Origin: Ficedula albicollis
Lineage: Eukaryota > Chordata > Aves > Passeriformes > Muscicapidae
Length of the DNA: 64,000 bases
Direction of reading: 5' to 3'
Assembly (NCBI RefSeq): GCF_000247815.1
Contig: NC_021674.1
Coordinates: 6,899,738-6,963,737, forward strand
The notes beneath the pieces are model-generated. The model saw only the letters and a program-made list of their open reading frames with translations. It was not told where the DNA came from and made no database searches. Position numbers and translations under genes: made by a program. Below are positions 13,886 through 26,731 of the stretch, piece after piece (position 1 is the first letter of the stretch; each line of letters opens with the position of its first letter).

Positions 13886-16578
13886 TTCCTAATCAACTTT
13901 GTTTTCACTGTATTAGGAATAAAAAGGTACATGAGCGACAGCATTCTGGTATGCCACCAATAATAACAAAGCACTCTCTTAAAATAATAAAACAATTTCA
14001 AAAAGCGGCAGGACTCAGTATATTAAAAATTCACTTTGCAGCTTTGCCAATAAAATATATCCAGACTTTAAGCCTTTAACTGGTTCAGGGCCTATGCATA
14101 GACCTTAACTGCTCATGAAGCCTGTCCTGCAAAGGAATATCTTCTATTTCCCATTATGAGATTGGAAGCCAGAAAGTTTTTGCTCTTTAGCTTATCAAGT
14201 ATGGCTTTTTTTCCAGAATCTAATTAAATACAGAGACAATAAACTCACGAATGGACACAAGAAACTTGCTAAGGTAAAAATAATTTATTTTTTTCAATTT
14301 TGGGGTTTGGTGAGCTGGGAGCATATAAAATTTCAAGCTTTATCACAGTCTAATACAAACCTATTTCTTGTTCCCACCTGAAGGAGTGAGGAGATTGCCA
14401 GAAGCCATTTATTGGCAGGATTTTGAGGGCTGCTCAACCTCTTGTCTATGAGCAGCAGAATATTCAGGGGAAAAGCACTTCCAGTTAAAGGAGTGCAGGG
14501 TCAAGACCAACAAGAAGGCTTTCCTCAAGGTTTTTTTGCATTTTGACCATGTTATGCAGAAAAAAAAAAAGCCAAGCACCATCTCCAGTGTGCTCTTTCG
14601 CCTTTTTTTTGTGCAGTCCTAGTGATGAAAAACTGCTGTAGGCTCAAGCAAGAATATGAGCCAAGTGGTTTGGTGGTTTTAATAGAGGAATGATTTCAGT
14701 TGCATGGATAAGTGTGATAGCCCCATTATAGTAAAGTACTTAAACACACACTTTGCCTGAAATATATATAGGACTGATACATAAGTTAGGTTTTACTTAA
14801 GGACATTTCTCAATTACTGAGGCACTTGGAAAAAAACCAGCAGCCATACTAGGCCTGAAAATAACTTTCAAAATGTTGTTGAAAGTGTCAATATGTTGAA
14901 AATAAAATTAATGGACAATTTTAGAGCCTGGGGATATCTGCAGAGAAATGCAATTGGAACATCTTTAAAATGGCTAGCAATTTTGACATGCAATTCAACT
15001 TCTACTGAAAATTTCTCAAGAAGTCTGGTTTTAAAGACTGTAGGTTATAAACAGACATCGTATTTTTTACTGATGTAATTATTCAAAGATGCCTCCTAGC
15101 TTAGCCTGCACTTGCCATCATTGCTTAAACTCTGGATACCAGTGAAATATAGGTAAGAAGGTGGAAAAAGATGGTAGCCTGGGGTTTTGGTCCTAATCTC
15201 ATGGTTACATTCACAACTCTGTAGCTTTTAACTTGATGACATTGTGAATAGAGTGATTAAAAAACTTTGTTATTTGCAATGTGCACATTTAACACTGCAG
15301 GTCAGATAAACCAGGTAACATAATTTAACCACCTTAGAGGCAGGTTTACACCACTGGAGCATCTGGTCCTCCCTGAGTCAGTTTCTACTATAGACAGGAA
15401 TCCAGTACAAGTCTTCTTTTAAATTCAAGTGAAAAAAATTAATATTCAAATTTTTTCACTTAACTCTTTACCACATAAGTTTTTCTTAAACAGGTTCTCC
15501 AAATCCAAAGTGATATGAAATACCTCGAGGAGTCCTGTTTGCTTTTGCCTTTTCACAGCCAGCATTCACCATGTGGTGCAACGGAGATCTGCTTGGCACA
15601 CTGGTAGTTTTTCAGGAAAAACAACTGCAAGAAATGGGTTTATCTGTGCAGCAGATAAAGCAGTTTACCAGGTTTTGTCCTGCTAGGTCCTTTCAAGGAA
15701 GTGGCACACAGGAAATAATGATCTACAGTTATGCAAAATCATTTTCCTAAAGACTCTGAGGCATTAATTCTTTATCACACTTCATTGCAATGAGGTAAGA
15801 AGGGGAACAGGCCAAGGGAGAAACAGAATAGTCACTGGCTTTGAAGTGAGATTTAGGATAATTTATTTATCATCCCTAATTTCTGCCTCTAAAGCATTCA
15901 TATGGGCATCAGAGCAAGACAGCCATGTGCACTTACCAGTCTTCCATTAACTGGTGCAACACCGAATTCCAGTTACCCAGATCACCATAGGAACCCAGCA
16001 AGCACCCAATCTCCACTTTCTGATCTGGGAAGCACCAGCAAAGCCAAACAGCAGAAGAAAGGGAAGACACAGCCTTATGGTCAGGAGTATGAAATGTACA
16101 CAGAGGGCCCTGGAAGAGCCTGGGGAGGTGTAATAAAGGCACTGGGCAGAGCAAGGTTCATGAGCCTGGGTCCCTGTCAGTGGTCAGGCACAGGCAGTTA
16201 GTGCTCCAGTGCATGAGGGAGTCCAGGAACATCCAGGACTGAGTGAATAAAAACAGTTTGGGAATCAACAGGTTTGATCAGAATGCTTAGCTTCCCAATG
16301 GAAGGTATTAAGATACCTAAGTCAGTTAGAGTCAGAAAAAGCCAGACATATTCAAAGGCAATAATCCTACCCTGCTGATAATAGGGCTTAGAAATTTTAC
16401 CCTAATTTTTTTTTTAATAAGTTTTCCTTGAAATGAATCAAAATTATAAAAATACTCTCAAAATTTAAATCATCCATTCTCCTTTTTCTTTTTCTTTTTT
16501 TTTTCTTTTTCTTTTTTAATTGGAGATGCTTATTGTGGCAGGCTATGATTAGCAATGGAACCCAGTTATCCTTATACA
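13886..16578. other. Intergenic DNA, no gene recognised
   Basis: AT-rich, with no recognised exon or transposon. A pyrimidine-rich T/C stretch lies at about 16480-16517. Confidence 0.55.
16480..16517. repeat. Polypyrimidine (T/C) low-complexity tract
   Basis: Repeated CTTTTT units, purine-free for nearly 40 bases. A simple repeat just left of a CR1 copy. Confidence 0.8.
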
Positions 16579-17243
16579 TCATAATAGAAGGACCTGATTT
16601 GGAAAGGACCTTAAAAGTCCTCTAGTTCCAATGCCCCTGCCACAGGCAGCGGCACCTTCCTGGTGTTTCTCATCAGGTTTCTCACAGCCCCATGCAGCCA
16701 GGCCTTGAACACCTCCAGTGAAGGAGCTGCCCACAGCTTTCTCTGTGCAACTTGTGCCTGTGCCTCACCACCCTGATAGTCAAGTTTCTAATATTTAATA
16801 AAAAAAACTTAAGGCCATTCCCTTTACCCATGTCTGTCTTTGTCCCTCTCCAGCCTTCCTGCAGGCTCCCTGTAGGTATGGGAAGGGGCTCTAGAAGGTC
16901 TTCCCAGGCCACCAAATTTGTCAGGTATGATTTCTCTTTAGTGAAAGTATATTGGCAATCACTAATTACCACATTATTTACCATGAGCCTTAGCACAGTT
17001 TCAGAAAGAACCTACTCCATAATCTTGCCAGGCACTGAAGTAAGACTGACTGGCCTTCCTGGGCCTGGGAAGACCCTGGGTCTTCCTCTTTTCCCTTTTT
17101 AAAAATAAGGGTTATGTTTCCCTTTCTCTAGTCAGTGGGAACATCACCAGAGTGCCATCACTTCTTAAGTATGACGAATAGTGCCTTAGACACTTCTTTG
17201 ACCAGTTCCCTCAGGACCACGGATGTATCTTATTAAGTGTAAA
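16579..17243 (-). mobile_element. CR1 LINE fragment, degenerate
   Basis: Read on the plus strand it is the reverse complement of a CR1 3' region: GGAAAGGACCTTAAAAGTCC, CCTGCCACAGG, GCCTTGAACACCTCCAG, then AAGGCCATTCCCTTT. It continues inwards through TTTGTCAGGTATGATTTC and GACTGACTGGCCTTCC. The 3' end is at about 16579. An internal stretch between about 16890 and 16920 is missing relative to a typical CR1. It lies just beyond the probable KIF16B 3' UTR. Confidence 0.88.
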
Positions 17244-18536
17244 ACACTGCTGTTCCTATAATTTAGCATGAAATAAAAATGCCACCAGTGTTATTACTTT
17301 AGGTTCTAATAATAATTGTCAGTGACATGAAATAGGTTGATTACCATAACCCACCAGTGGTCAGTGATGTCAACTCACAAAAAATGCTTCACATTTTGAA
17401 CAAATAGCACACAAAACTTACCTTTCATTATGCATTTTAATAACAGAAAGTAAGTTAATTCTGATTTTTATACAACCAATTATACATTAACATGTACACA
17501 TACACAATTCCAGTCACAGTGTATACATATTTTTGAATCTGCAGCAATATAAAATGAGTTCTACCTGTATATACATGTGCAAGTCTGAATAAGTCCTGAG
17601 TAATTTTAAAGTACTATTATTTAAATCCTGTAAATTTTAACTGATGCAAATAAACCTCAGGTTTTACAACTATTGTGAAGAAGCTATTTAAAAAACAACA
17701 TATAGCACTTTGCATCAGCTTTATGCATAGCTATGAACTCTGTACAGTTCAGAGTTTCCATTTACAGTCTGAATGATTATGAAATCTGAAAAGATGCTGA
17801 CTGTGTTATTTGGTAACTATTGCTTCCCTTGCTTCTTTATTAATGGTGAGTGATTTGTTCTGCCTCCAAACAACCAAACCTGGAAGACTCTGACAAGGTT
17901 GAAATTATATTCTTTCTGCTGCATATATTTTTGTAAGCATTCAAGTTATCCAGGCCCTTTAATTCTTCTGAGAAAAACTATACAATTATACAGTGAAATA
18001 GTTAAACAGCGTATCTGGAAGGGAAAGAAAATGAAACAACAGTGGAGTATGATCATTACCTTAAACATGACACTATGCTATAAAGAAACAAAAGAGGAAC
18101 TGTTTTTTAGGGAACAGCTTGGACAGAAACCAAAAGGCCACTCAGAAACCCTCTGTCAGCGTGACTCACTGCCATGGTAAACATGAGATGCTCTCGAATG
18201 GCCAGAACAAATTATCTGAGCAAATGGGAAGGAAGCACTGCTGTCAATAAGGGGATCCAAACTCAGCACGAGAGTCAGAATCTTTGTACAGTATTAACAG
18301 ACCAACTTACACAAAAATGTCTGTATACCCCATGCCAGGAGAATGCAGGCACCAGCTTGAGGTGGTAAAGGGCACAGGTTAGCCTGGAGGCGTAGCTGTC
18401 TCTAATTGGAGCTGCTTGGATGTAACTTTCCAGGTATGGAGGAGATACTTTCTTTTCTTTCCCTCATTCCTCTTACACAAAAGTGAAGGCACCACTCCAA
18501 CCATACTCCATCAGCATAAGGATCCTGGCTCAAAAT
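17244..18536 (-). other. KIF16B: Probable KIF16B 3' UTR and immediate downstream DNA
   Basis: This AT-rich stretch directly follows the KIF16B stop codon on the minus strand and contains no recognised repeat. It ends where a CR1 copy begins near 17243. The true 3' end cannot be fixed from sequence alone. The best canonical polyadenylation hexamer seen is at 17836-17841, which would give a UTR of roughly 700 bases. A longer UTR reaching the CR1 boundary is also possible. Small open frames on the plus strand here (17899-18368) look like chance. Confidence 0.5.
17836..17841 (-). promoter_or_regulatory. KIF16B: Candidate KIF16B polyadenylation signal (AATAAA)
   Basis: TTTATT on the plus strand is AATAAA on the KIF16B sense strand, about 700 bases after the stop codon. 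It is the only canonical hexamer I noticed between the stop and the downstream CR1. Only the hexamer is seen; no cleavage site can be assigned. Confidence 0.3.
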
Positions 18537-18695
18537 TTAGCTGGTCCCATGGCTGCTATAGTCAAAAACGCCTTTCCTGAAGAAGGGTGAGAATTCACAG
18601 ACGGTGTATTTTGACAACGTTAGCCCCACTTTATCAATGTTCAGTGGAGATGATGGAGATTTCAGCATTGCAGAGAAAAAGCTCCTGAGGTATTT
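18537..18695 (-). CDS. KIF16B: KIF16B terminal coding exon: end of PX domain, C-terminal tail and stop
   Basis: The last coding exon on the minus strand: 52 codons followed by a TAA stop at 18537-18539. The acceptor is TTCCACAG|AAATAC. It reads KYLRSFFSAML, then LNIDKVGLTLSKYTVCEF, and ends DYSSHGTS. The first residues complete the PX helix begun by the ERRCHLE of the previous exon. The KVGLTLSK and FSPFF segments are typical of the KIF16B/SNX23 C-terminus. The phase joins without a frameshift, so the gene looks functional here. The 3' UTR must extend to lower coordinates. The 19.0-kb intron before it contains a decayed provirus on the opposite strand, a SINE and an LTR fragment. Confidence 0.92.
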   Translation of the reverse strand, partial: KYLRSFFSAMLKSPSSPLNIDKVGLTLSKYTVCEFSPFFRKGVFDYSSHGTS

Positions 18696-21600
18696 CTGTG
18701 GAATGAAATGTAAAATGTCGTAAGGTTTACTTGATCAAATTGAAGACAAACATTTTGAAATACTAAATGAACTGCAAAAAAACCCAAAAATATTTCCATG
18801 GGCTGTGACTAGTCCTTTCAGTAACCACCAGCATTTAAATTCATTGAAAAAACAGTCTACTGAAATGTCTGTCTTAGGCTCAGGAAAAACAGAAAGTAAG
18901 TATTTTCCACTTCCTTCTTATGCCCAGTTGGCAACTCTTTTATTCTGTTGTTGCATGATGCTTCCTGGTTCATTCTGCAGTCATGTAGTGCTTTCTGCTA
19001 ATCGTGACATGCTAATACTATTGTCTAGCATCACCAAACAAGCACGTGCAAACCTCAAATCCATTCTGCAGATATTCACTACATATGGACACAAAAGGAC
19101 TTTTAAAACCTTTCCTTTTTTCATTTTTTTTTTTAAAGTCTTACTAATGAGAAGCATGTGGGAGACACTTCCCTTCCCATAGGTTAAAGTTAATATTCAC
19201 CAACCACTGTGCAACTTGCAGTCACACTTTTACCAAGAGAAATTGGGGGATGTACATTAACACAGGTAGTTTTCACAAACCTGACAAAACTTCCATCATA
19301 TGTGGGTTCATTTAGTGTAACTTAATAACTTATAAATGTAACTTTTGAACAAAACACTCTAGGTAAAAGGCTTGATCAGATAGATACTATAAATGCATCC
19401 ATTATCACCCAAACACCTGCAAGGGAAATCTCACCTGGAGGGATAAATTCCTTTTCTGTACTACAAACTGACCATAGAAAGAGATAACTTTCAAATCATT
19501 CACTAGTCTTGCACTCCATGGGAAATATATCTGCAAGCCAGAGAAGCACATTCTCCTCTGAAGAACACAACATTTAGATATTCGAATGCAGCAGCTTTGG
19601 GGTCATGGAAGTAGTTTGCTCAGAAAACTGTCCTAATTATTCACTCATTTCTCAGGAAGAATTCCTCCAAACTATAACAACCTGCTATCTTTTTAAGAAA
19701 CCAGCTGTTTCAATACTGCAGAAAGAAGGAAAACAAACAAACAAACAAAAACAAACAGAAAAAAGCAGCCGAGATAAAAACTATTCTCTTGGCAGAAAGG
19801 GTGAATTTTGTATTTCATTCAGATCTGCCACAGGTTGTATTAATGTTCATGAAAAACAATAATTACAAAAATGCCTTCAAGATGAACTGCAATAGACTAA
19901 GAGATAATTTAAAGTTAGAAACAGAGAAACATTTTTCATAATTAGTTCTCAAAGGAGGGTTCTTTACAAAAAGTCCCAAACCAGTAATTCCTGAAGGATG
20001 AATATGGTAGAAAATCAAATGTAAAACATAGCATTCCATTTTAGCACTGTGCTGAAAAGTTACTGCAATAATTCTAGTTTATGACTACCAAAGGCTCAAA
20101 GGTACCAAAATATCTCACTGACACACACATCACAAGACCTACTGCATTCACCTTGGTATGTATGGCCAGATAATTGACTGTCATGCCTTTTCTGTAAAGC
20201 CATTACTCATTGTTTTGGCATGATAGTTCTAATGGCAAAGTAAAAAATCCCTCTGCTCTAAGCACACACTTATGTGACACACTAGGAACAGCAGGTACAC
20301 TTCTTTTCCACATCTGTGCTCCAGAGTTGATGAGTGAATATTACAGATTCTTTGAACACAAAAAAGATCCTTGGGAAAATGTCAACAAGCAGACCCTACC
20401 AGATAACGATGGATTAATTTTGTATGAAGGTTTCCTGCCATATGGCTTGATATTCTGTGCTCTTCACCAACCACCTCTGAACAAATGAGCCCTCTTATAA
20501 AACCCAGACCTGTGTTTACCCTGTTTGCAAAGCTGGTATGTTAATACAGCCCAGAGCTGCTGTGCCCTTGACACAAAGAAGCTGTTGCTTCATTGAAATA
20601 CAGGCTGCTCTGCCCAAAGATGCTGGCTGGGAGTGTTCCCCTGTAGTGAGGAAACAGTGACTGATGGCAGAAATGCTCACATCACAAGCATTGATCAAAG
20701 AGCCGTGGCAGGGCACTACAGGGGAACGTTGTTCTGTCCTGTTGGCTGCAATGGACAGCAAAGTGGAAGAAAGTGACAGGAGAAAAAGAAGAGTGCTCCT
20801 TGCAACGTACGCTAAGATGCTTCCCAAATTCAGATGTGACAAGGAGAGGAAGAGTGTCACAGCAAGCTGGGAAAGGGGCAGGAGCACATCAACACCAAGT
20901 GACAGAAAAGACAAAAAATTCCTTAGCAATCCAGAAAGGATTCAGCATGGACTTTGTTGCAGCCCAGGAGGCCACTGCAAGCAGCTGGAGTAGGAGCAAG
21001 GCTGGATGAAAGGATCTCCTCTGCCAGCACTCAGTGGACAGGAGGAGATTTTCCAATCTTTTGTATTAAAATCAATTTCTAGCAGCAGATACAATTTTTG
21101 TCTATTTACAGAGCTCTTCTCATGTGTCCTTGAAAAAAAGAATTCTTAGCAGAGACTGGCAAGCTCAGGATACCTTCATAGGTCCAAATTTTATACAAAT
21201 CAATGATGTGATTTCCTACTGATAGCAACATTGTCCCTGGCACACAAAGCACTGTTTAATAGTTATGAGATTTGTATGATTATCTAGGAAAGAAAAAAAC
21301 TAGTTAAACGCCAAAATATTCCAACACGCTTGGTTTTATTATTCATTTTTGTTTGTTAAGACTCTGACCATTTGTTCTGGATTATTTAGTCTGGTAATCA
21401 GTGTTCTTTCACATACACTTTGGTGCTTCATTTCACTAATAGAATTTGACCTGTTACGCTGCTGGTTTGCTGGAAAGTATCCTAATGATATGTTTGTAAA
21501 CGTCTCAGTGTGAGGGCACAAAACCCTGGCACTGTAACAGAGATGTAAAATGGGCAACTTACACATCAATCATGTTGCTTGTTCTGGCTAAACACACACT

Positions 21601-21960
21601 CAGAAACACCAGTTTAGGGAATGGAAATACTCTGCATGTACAAAACAAGGATAGAAAGCCAGGTTAAAAACTAATCCAAAATAGGAAAAGCAGTAGTGTT
21701 TCCCCTCTCTGAAGGCAATTCAACCTTTAAGCCCTCTAATTTATAATCTATGACAGCTGTATCTGCAAGTTTTAACTTTGCAAATGAAACTAAACTGGAG
21801 AAAGTGGTATGAGGCCCAAAGGCTTTTCTTTCTTTACCTAGTCTGAGTAGTTTTCCCTCCCTTTTAATTATGTGAATAGCAAAATGGAAACCATTTAAAA
21901 AGCTTATTAAAAATCATTTTAATAGGGTTCACCTTTTTTAGCAGTAGGCCAGTGTTCATC

Positions 21961-21983
21961 TTGTGCTCAATTCATGAGCACAA
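21961..21983. repeat. Perfect 9-base hairpin with 5-base loop
   Basis: TTGTGCTCA (21961-21969) pairs with TGAGCACAA (21975-21983) across the loop ATTCA. It lies in an AT-rich, repeat-free intron section. Confidence 0.8.
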
Positions 21984-23427
21984 CAGTCATTCTAATAATT
22001 TTTGCACTACTTTGTGATGTGGCAACTTCATAATTTTATACATTTTAATGTAAAGCCATAACTTAATTTAAAGTTATTAAAGTTAATACAATCAAAAAGC
22101 TTTCTGAAATGTGAAAGTCTTCTTATCATCCTTTCAATTGTGGCATATTTAAGAGGAATTCAGTTCAGTGACATTGTTCTCCTAATCCATTACTAACAGT
22201 GATAGCCTCAGAGACCAATGGCAGAGCTTAGCAAGAATTTGATTTTTTCATTAAAATTTGGTGTGCTTAAAAACTCATCAACTGCTACTTTCAGAAGTGA
22301 AAACACTTTGAACTTTTGTTTTCATACCGCTATTTCTAGCAATTCCCTAAAAAAAGTCAGTGCTTAAAATACTTTAGAAGTTTCATTTTAAAACTGGCAT
22401 TAGAAATGCCACCTGCTAATATATGCCAGAGCTGAAAGCACCAGAAAGTTTAATAAGATAAACCTTACAAGGCTGTTGGGATTTTTTTTTAGACAATAAC
22501 TTCTTTTCTGTGAAACAATACAATCTTTTCAAGACTTTCATGTCAATCTGACAGTCAAAAGTTTTACCACAAGGTCATAGAAGGTCACTGGTGACAGAGG
22601 CAGGACTAATTAACTTGCTCATCTAACTTCTAACATAGGCTCCTCTCTCCCTTTAATAGAGATGCCAGTTCCTCCCAACACCAATCACATAATTATTCCG
22701 TGGATGAGTGTTAAGTGCTGCAGGCTTTAAATCAGATCTTGATTTGAATTATCCATAGAGCAAAGCATACACAGGTATCACAGCTCTTTCTATAGGATAC
22801 AAATCCAATTATCAAAAAACCACAAAGCCAGATGGATTGAAGCATATTCTCTGAGTCTAAAAAAACACATTATGTTGTAATTAGGAATTTGCAAAGTCAG
22901 CTCTTCCCAAGAAAGGCTGTACCCCAAATCAAGCAGACGGTCACATGATTTGCTTCCAATCTGTGATCACAAAAACAAGGATCTGTTTAGAAGACAAGGA
23001 ATGCAAAGGGAGCCTGCTGGAATGCAGAAATGAGAGGGCATGTCCTCCTTCATCTGTCTCCTAAAAAGAAATTGTTGGGAATACACAAAGGAAAATCAGC
23101 ATTTGGGGATCTTTCTCCAAATTAACCAACTTTCTCTATTTTGGACATTTCCATTGATGTGTTGAAAAGAAAAAAAAAAAGGTGGTTTTTCAAAATACCA
23201 AGTATTGCAGAAATGCCAGCTATTGTGTCTAAGTACATCCTACTGCCAAAATAAAGCTGGGCTGAAATGGCACTGACACGTCATCGTGTCCCATAGAGAC
23301 TTCAGGTTGGCAAAAGGCCCTGTCTAGGACATGCTTTAAATAGAATATGGTAAGAAAGCATACAAGTTACCAAGAAAAATAGGATTCAAACTTTTCATTG
23401 GATCTGCTTCTTCCTTGTGGATTTTTT

Positions 23428-23487
23428 TTTTGTTTGGTTTTTTGTTTACTTTTTTGGTTTTTTTGGTTGTTTGTTTTTTTTTTTTTA
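23428..23487. repeat. T/G-rich low-complexity tract
   Basis: Long T runs separated by GG or G, purine content almost all G. A simple repeat, probably the remains of a poly-A tail or slippage. Confidence 0.8.
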
Positions 23488-23894
23488 ACTGGCAAAGAAG
23501 AATTAAGGCACTGTATAGGGAGGTAAGTTAGGATTGGAATGCAGAAGATAGAAACTCTTAGGAAAAGGGCTGCAAGCTAAGCCAGCTCTGCTTCATTCAG
23601 GACATGCACCACATCTCAATCACCATCCAGGACTGGATTATCTGGGTCAGGTGTGGAAGACATGGACAGCCATTAGCCACAACACAGAAAATTCATTTAC
23701 AAACTGGGTTCCAAGGGAGCAGGTTTTCTTATGCGAAATATCCCAACATTACGTGCCTTGGCATACTCAAGCTGAGTGTGTTTTGGAGGCAGTTATCCCA
23801 GCAGGCTCCTCCTGCAGGTCACAAGTCAGTTCACTACAGTTAAGCTTCCCTTTTATGCCTTCCACTCAAACCATCTCCCCTTTCCTCTGGGCCT

Positions 23895-24637
23895 ACCTAA
23901 GGCCCAGGGAATTTTTCTCCCATTTGTTGCCTAAAAGATGGGAACAACATAATTAAAGAGAGACAAAAGATGTGGCCACAACGGGGAAGAGGGGAGAAGC
24001 TGTGCTGTTGGCTGCAGTCTCTTAGCTGGGAGGTTTTCTCTTGGGAACTGTGGGGATACTTCGAGACTTTACTAGGAGCCTGGGGATAGCTTCAGCACTT
24101 CAGCACTCCCTCTCTCTCTCTGGGATTGAAGGAGGGATAGCCGTGGTCTTGGTGCTGGACTGCAGCTGCAGGGAGATTTCACTGTTACTGCCCTTCACTT
24201 CTCCTTATCATGGGTGAGCCTCTGCTTGCGAGAGCGGCCATTGAACTGGGACCTTTTCAATACCCAACCACACTGAGAGGGACCCTCCCCATCTGTTGGG
24301 TGCCTCAGGGGAAACCTGGGACCCTGACCCCCAAAGGGGAAAGTGCCAAGAGAGAGAGGCTGAGACTGGGTTTGTGCTGCTGGTGCTGTTGGTGCTGTCT
24401 GTTGTTGTTTGTTTGTCTCATTATATATAGCATATAGTAAAGTATACTTTACTATATAATACATATATATATATATTTATATATATATATATATATATAT
24501 ATTCTTCTAGCAAAGAACTGTTATTCCTTTTCCCATATCTTTGCCTGAAAGCCCTGTAATTTCAAAGTTATAATCATCTGGAGAGAAAGGAAGGTTCTCA
24601 CCTTCCTTGGCAGACACCAGGCTTTTAAACCAAGACA
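23895..24637 (+). mobile_element. 5'-truncated ERV LTR fragment
   Basis: The sequence matches the 3' two-thirds of the 8391-10972 LTR: CTCCCATTTGTTGCCTAAAA, CATTGAACTGGGACCTTTTC, GGGTTTGTGCTGCT, TCCCATATCTTTGCCTGAAA. It ends GCTTTTAAACCAAGACA at 24637. The usual TGTCCTGG start is missing. It keeps the outer LTR uninterrupted at the point where the 9294-10181 LTR is inserted in the other copy, which is how the nested insertion was recognised. Confidence 0.82.
24432..24503. repeat. 26-base perfect palindrome followed by a TA dinucleotide tract
   Basis: 24432-24457 is a perfect palindrome centred on the ATAC/GTAT core (AAAGTATACTTT). It is followed by a TA-rich run to 24503. It lies inside the LTR fragment, where the other copy has only a short TATATGTATATACATA. 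Confidence 0.85.
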
Positions 24638-26491
24638 CTGGGGCAGTACGACTGAGTAATGGCTAGCTTAATGCTCTGACAGGTCTCCAAGTAGTTTCGG
24701 ATCCATTTCTGGATTTATTAAATTTGAGCAAGCAGGGAAAGAATTTGCAGATAGCAAGACTATAAAATATAAGGTACCATTGCTTTGGAGGACAGCAATC
24801 CAGATTACAACTAATACCTCCACCTCCACCAATTCCAGATTCGGATCGATTCCCCACTCACCAGATACAACTTGCTCAGAAACATTTTGAACTTTCGTGG
24901 GATTTTTCTTTTTTCTAATAAAGAAAACACGAAGCTTCAATTCTTTTCCCCAACATCTTGACATATGTTGCAAGATATTATAAAGCAGATTTGAATAAAG
25001 TACGTGAGCAGAACAGCATGTGATATTCAATATCCCAAGTGATATTTCAGGCCCCTCAGGAAGTACCTAATGTCACCTGTGGATTGGAACACATTTATCT
25101 CCTGCACATATCCTTAGGTCATTCTGTGTGGTTGTGATTTCAGAGCAATGGGAAAAAGACTTACTGCCTGGGAGACCACCCGGTGCCTGAAGGATCTAAT
25201 TTCTGTGAAAAAACTTGGAGAGAAACGGTCTAGAATTATGATGGGATCACCTGGCCCATTATCTTTTGCTGAAAGACCAGGATGGCTGGGTTCTCCTTAC
25301 AAAAAACCCTGCAAAATTAGACATTTCAAAGCCCTGCAAAGCTTCCTTGAGGAGCCAAATTTGACAACTGCCTTCAGAATGTGACTGTCCCGGGTGCCAG
25401 AGACCTTGCTTAAGCTGAAGACAATTTGTGTGCGCACTTTTTAGGAGAATAAAGACAGATCCATGTCTGAAAATGGCAAGTCACCATTGCAATAGTCACA
25501 TTGATGCTGGGTAATTTTTTGCCTCTTTTCTTTTATATATTCTCTGCATTCTTTACATATATATTTATAGCTTTGTAGACTACTATTGCATTCAAAGCTA
25601 GTTTTCTCAGTACTCTTCCCTGCCCTAATATGCAGAACGACAAAACACATTCCAAAGCCCCTATCCTATATTGGCTCTTCTTAGGAACTCAGGTGGAAAA
25701 CCAGCTCTTTGGGATGTATTTTTCATAAACTAGTTCAGTTTCCATCTAAGGGGGGAGGATTTAGAAGGGGCTTTATCTGGAGGGGAGTTACATCACCACT
25801 GGTGCTCCTAACTGGTGATTTTTATCAATTGCACTAATTTGCTAACTTATAAAAAACAGTGTTCTCCTTGTGGGGGGGAGCTTTGGCAGACATTTGCCAT
25901 ATCTGCCCCTGGAGGCCTCCAATAAAGACCAGGCTTAGTATTACCTCCCATATTAATATTATGTCAAAGGAGTGTTTTGTTTCATTTATAGGTTCTTAAG
26001 GCATCAACATCTTATTAATAGGAGTTATTTGCTTCAGGTTGGCAGGCATTAATTAGCCTCATGGCTGGATGAACATAAACCAAGAATAAAGGATTGGCTC
26101 ATTTTAATCAAACTCTTCCTGCTCACTTTGATTAGGTCTAATCAGAAGCAAGGCTTTTTACAGGTAATGCCTAGTAGTCAGCAAATAAATAAATAGACTG
26201 AGAACATCCCAATCAGTATTACCTTACCCTATGTTTGCAAGGCTTACAAGTCTATACACAATTCCAACACTACTCACACCAATTTTCACCTCAGACAAAT
26301 TCTACGTTGTGAGTTTCCCTTAACAGAAACAATGCAAGTAGAGCATATTACGCTAGGTCACTTTTTAAAAATTTACTAGCAAATATCTTGCCAATTTGAC
26401 TATGACTCAGTCAAACTCTTAATTTGCTAGACTGAAGATGTTAGCTAAGAAGCTACATGGGAGGAAATGAGATTGAAAGCTCCTACCAAAA
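24638..26491. other. KIF16B intron; possible unclassified LTR near 25740-26000
   Basis: No exon recognised. Between 25740 and 26000 a purine-rich stretch (AAGGGGGGAGGATTTAGAAG) precedes a TATA-like CTTATAAAAAAC. About 75 bases later comes CCAATAAAGACC. That spacing is typical of a retroviral LTR, but the ends could not be found. Confidence 0.45.
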
Positions 26492-26568
26492 ACGTGTGTA
26501 TATATATATATATATATATATACACATACATATATGTTTTGTGTGTATATATATATAGTATATAGTAG
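26492..26568. repeat. TA/TG dinucleotide microsatellite
   Basis: Alternating TA and TG units with short interruptions. It lies at the left edge of the recognisable provirus, where the 5' LTR start should be. Confidence 0.9.
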
Positions 26569-26584
26569 TTATTTACCATTATTT

Positions 26585-26731
26585 TTTGTCTTACGCTGTT
26601 CTGCTTGTTAGTAAATTGTTATTTCTTTACTTATCTAATAGTATCTCATTCCTTATTGGTGGGAAGGGATTGTTTGAACCCTTAAGGGGAAACAACTCAT
26701 TCCAGAGTGTTGTGCTTTAAAACTGTCTCAC
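26585..26731 (+). mobile_element. 5' LTR remnant of the provirus (3' part only)
   Basis: GTTAGTAA, then ATTCCTTATTGGTGGGAAGG, then CTCATTCCAGAG, ending CTGTCTCACA at 26731. These blocks occur in the same order in the solo LTR at 60907-61926. The upstream part of the LTR is gone, replaced by a TA microsatellite. Confidence 0.75.

Larger units (their letters stand above)
18696..23894. other. KIF16B intron, left part; no exon or large repeat recognised
   Basis: AT-rich intronic sequence. Simple repeats occur: AAAC units near 19733-19760 and a T/G-rich tract at 23428-23487. A short perfect hairpin is at 21961-21983. Open frames such as 20664-20993 have no recognisable family. The block 21700-22500 is unusually AT-rich and repeat-free and could include conserved non-coding sequence, which cannot be judged without alignment. 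Confidence 0.55.

Noticed and set aside
20664..21009. Two overlapping basic open frames, possibly a small gene
   Set aside because: Charged, low-complexity translation without motif; frames overlap each other on the same strand as expected by chance.
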